NCBI GenBank assembly: GCA_937951995.1
Contig: CALGAG010000021.1
Location: 1-25,438 of the forward strand
Source: an uncultured Bacillota bacterium
Lineage (GTDB): Bacteria; Bacillota; Clostridia; Tissierellales; Tissierellaceae
Reading direction: 5' to 3'
Length of the DNA stretch: 25,438 nucleotides
A program made the translations under genes and the position numbers. The notes under the pieces were generated by a model. It was not told the origin of the DNA. It was given only the letters and a program-made list of their open reading frames with translations, and made no database searches. Positions 23,902 to 25,438 of this stretch are shown one piece after another. Numbering within the stretch: position 1 is the first letter of the stretch; the number at the start of each line of letters is the position of its first letter.

Positions 23902-25152
23902 CTATGCACTAAGCTTAATTCTTTCTTCACTTTCAAAGAAGATATCCCCAGAAGGAACTCCCTTGGACCTTAATATGTTGTAGCACTCCCTGATCATTGC
24001 ACCTGAGCCGCACATGTATACCTTATGGCCGGTTACATCCATGGTCTTGAGCTGGCCTGTCACATGTCCTTTGTAAAACCCTTCCTGGTCTTCTCTAGAG
24101 GCAGCAGGCAGATACTCAAAATTGTTGTACTCCTTTTGAAGGTCAGTGAAATAGTCATGATAAATGAAATCATCAACATACCTCTGACCATTTAGCAACT
24201 TAACAGATTCAAGGGCTTCACCCTTTGTAAGATTCTCCTTGGCAAGGCCAATAAATGGGGTAATACCTATTCCATTGGCTATAAACAGCATCTTTTTGGT
24301 ATCCTCAGAAGGTACCAGGTGATTTCCCATGGGCCCCTCCAGAATAACCTTGTCTCCAACCTTGAATCTGAATATGATTTCAGTACCATATCCATTTGCC
24401 ACCTTCTTGATGATCACCTTTAGGATTCTGTTATCATCATTGGCTGAAGATATGGAGTAGGCTCTGTACTGAACTGGCTTATCCTGTATTTTCACAAGAA
24501 TAAACTGACCCGCCTTGTAATGAACCTCCCTTGGATTCTCAAATCTGAAAACAAATTCCCTCAGGTCTCCACCAAGGTCATTGATTTCAATTAGAGTGGA
24601 TTCAATTTCCTGCCTGTTCTCATAACCTTTAATGTCGCTCATCTCGACTATATTTACTGCCTTGCGCTCTGTTTCCAGGCTTAAGAGATTGGCAGGACAA
24701 TTTTCAACACAAGTGGTACACTTAATGCAGTTGATATTGTCAAACTGATTGTTCTCGTTAAACTCCAGATAAGGGGTTAGCTGGAATGGACAAACCCTAG
24801 CACACTTGCCGCAGGTGTGGCACTTATCCTTTGACTCTATTGTAATTCTCTTTTCCGTATGCTTTACGACCCCAACAGCCTTTCCCAGTCTGTATGACAG
24901 CTTCTGAAGAGTTCCCATTGGGCAGAACTGACACCAAGTTCTTGAATTAACAAGAAGGGCAACCGCTCCTCCAACAACCAAGACCATCAGGTATGTATTA
25001 ACAAAGATATATCCCAGCCTCTCAATAAAACTGTATAATCCCCAAAAAGCTGCAATTCTAAACAGCTTCCTTGAAAAGTTGATTGTGAAGAAGAGGAAGA
25101 ATGCTCCAACAAACCACTTGCTCTTTAGAAATGCTGGTATCTTCTTGTTCAT
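23902..25152 (-). CDS. Membrane polyferredoxin - FAD/NAD reductase fusion, C-terminal part of a frameshifted gene
   Basis: 416 residues read from ATG 25152, but this is very likely not the true start: there is no ribosome binding site, and the same frame upstream encodes GRHWCGNFCPHGSLFDN, the first membrane ferredoxin motif. Regions: two or three membrane helices (to about residue 68); WCQFCPMGTL (Cys74, Cys77); two [4Fe-4S] motifs (Cys111/114/117/121 and 142/145/148/152); then a ferredoxin-NADP-reductase-like module with RAYS (230-233) for FAD, GIGITP (294-299) for NAD(P), and CGSGAM (381-386). It would move electrons between NAD(P)H and membrane or ferredoxin partners. Joined to the next fragment by a one-base correction, it gives a 496-residue protein. 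Confidence 0.85.
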   Translation of the reverse strand: MNKKIPAFLKSKWFVGAFFLFFTINFSRKLFRIAAFWGLYSFIERLGYIFVNTYLMVLVVGGAVALLVNSRTWCQFCPMGTLQKLSYRLGKAVGVVKHTEKRITIESKDKCHTCGKCARVCPFQLTPYLEFNENNQFDNINCIKCTTCVENCPANLLSLETERKAVNIVEMSDIKGYENRQEIESTLIEINDLGGDLREFVFRFENPREVHYKAGQFILVKIQDKPVQYRAYSISSANDDNRILKVIIKKVANGYGTEIIFRFKVGDKVILEGPMGNHLVPSEDTKKMLFIANGIGITPFIGLAKENLTKGEALESVKLLNGQRYVDDFIYHDYFTDLQKEYNNFEYLPAASREDQEGFYKGHVTGQLKTMDVTGHKVYMCGSGAMIRECYNILRSKGVPSGDIFFESEERIKLSA

Positions 25153-25174
25153 ACTGATGGGATTTATTATGTTG

Positions 25175-25393
25175 TCAAAAAGGCTGCCATGGGGACAGAA
25201 ATTTCCACACCAATGCCTGCCTGAAAAAAAATGATGTTCCCAAAAGACCAGCCATTATGCCCACCACCAGGACCCCTAATCTAGGTTCCCACAGACCTCC
25301 TATCGCCACAAGAAATGTAAAAATCCAAGCATATTTTCTTATTGTGGTGAAAGTTCTATTTGTTTTTATGTAGTAATTATTCAATTCATCCAT
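25175..25393 (-). CDS. N-terminal fragment of the membrane polyferredoxin-reductase
   Basis: 72 residues as read, starting at ATG 25393 behind AAAAGGGGGATTTGAC, a convincing start for the complete gene. It holds one membrane helix (YAWIFTFLVAIGGLW) and part of a second (LGVLVVGIMAGLLGTSFF). After residue 56 the reading enters the wrong frame and yields the unrelated tail FRQALVWKFLSPWQPF before a stop. In the next frame the sequence continues as SGRHWCGNFCPHGS and joins the downstream fragment. It is therefore either a disrupted gene, a sequencing error, or a slippage-controlled gene. Confidence 0.8.
   Translation of the reverse strand: MDELNNYYIKTNRTFTTIRKYAWIFTFLVAIGGLWEPRLGVLVVGIMAGLLGTSFFFRQALVWKFLSPWQPF
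25224..25231 (-). other. Frameshift site: run of eight T on the coding strand
   Basis: The coding strand reads TCA followed by eight T and CAGG. With seven T the frame would read through to SGRHWCGNFCP and unite both fragments. The two frames differ by exactly one base (start codons 241 bases apart). Confidence 0.85.
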
Positions 25394-25438
25394 GTCAAAT
25401 CCCCCTTTTCGTGTTATACCCTGCCTGGGTACAGTTTA

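Noticed and set aside
25130..25155. ATG 25152 as the true start of the ferredoxin-reductase protein
   Set aside because: It has no ribosome binding site, and the same frame continues upstream through a conserved WCGNFCP motif, so it is an internal Met of a longer frameshifted gene.
1..25438. CRISPR array, tRNA or rRNA genes, transposase or phage genes
   Set aside because: No spaced direct repeats, tRNA-like cloverleaf, conserved rRNA segment or transposase/integrase-like protein was seen on either strand by eye.

Overview
The window looks like a chromosomal segment from an anaerobic, A+T-rich Firmicute of the class Clostridia (possibly the Tissierellales). The basis is strong GGAGG-type ribosome binding sites, tight same-strand operons, a YhaO/YhaN pair, a PgcA-type phosphoglucomutase, a tungsten/molybdenum aldehyde oxidoreductase of the AOR family, and a membrane ferredoxin/flavin reductase. 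The lineage is inferred from gene style, not from a marker gene. I saw no rRNA, tRNA, insertion sequence, prophage or CRISPR array. No stretch longer than 300 bases lacks a gene; the longest gaps (about 11332-11475 and 15801-15991) hold regulatory structures.

Left end, minus strand (1-3874): an apparent operon of a degenerate PfkB-fold protein, a YhaO/SbcD-like nuclease, and a YhaN/Rad50-like ATPase whose 3' end lies outside the window. It diverges from a plus-strand operon (4003-11331) through two back-to-back promoters. That operon encodes a small ACT-domain protein, a 1574-residue protein combining HD, HEAT-like, nucleotidyltransferase, acetyltransferase-like and phosphoribosyltransferase-like regions, a lactate/malate-dehydrogenase-like protein, and a flavodoxin-fold oxidoreductase. 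The last three genes are translationally coupled and end at a good intrinsic terminator. I do not know a described pathway with this gene set. Nucleotide or NAD(P)-linked metabolism is the best guess, and it is the strongest candidate here for an undescribed system.

Middle, minus strand (15800-11356): a four-cluster ferredoxin with a Tat signal, an AOR-family oxidoreductase, an unrecognised 187-residue-class protein, FdhD and TatA. The ferredoxin-AOR-small protein order resembles ydhY-ydhV-ydhW of Escherichia coli. The parts fit a cofactor-containing oxidoreductase exported through Tat with its ferredoxin partner. Just after tatA, still on the minus strand, is a compact structured RNA resembling the molybdenum/tungsten cofactor (Moco) riboswitch. 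It ends in a U-tract and has no gene downstream.

Right part, all minus strand: phosphoglucomutase (15992-17680); a TetR-MFP-RND efflux operon (22743-17770) with a palindrome overlapping its promoter; a gamma-class carbonic anhydrase-like protein; a gamma-glutamylcyclotransferase-like protein; and a membrane polyferredoxin fused to an FAD/NAD reductase. The last is split by a one-base frameshift in a run of eight T.
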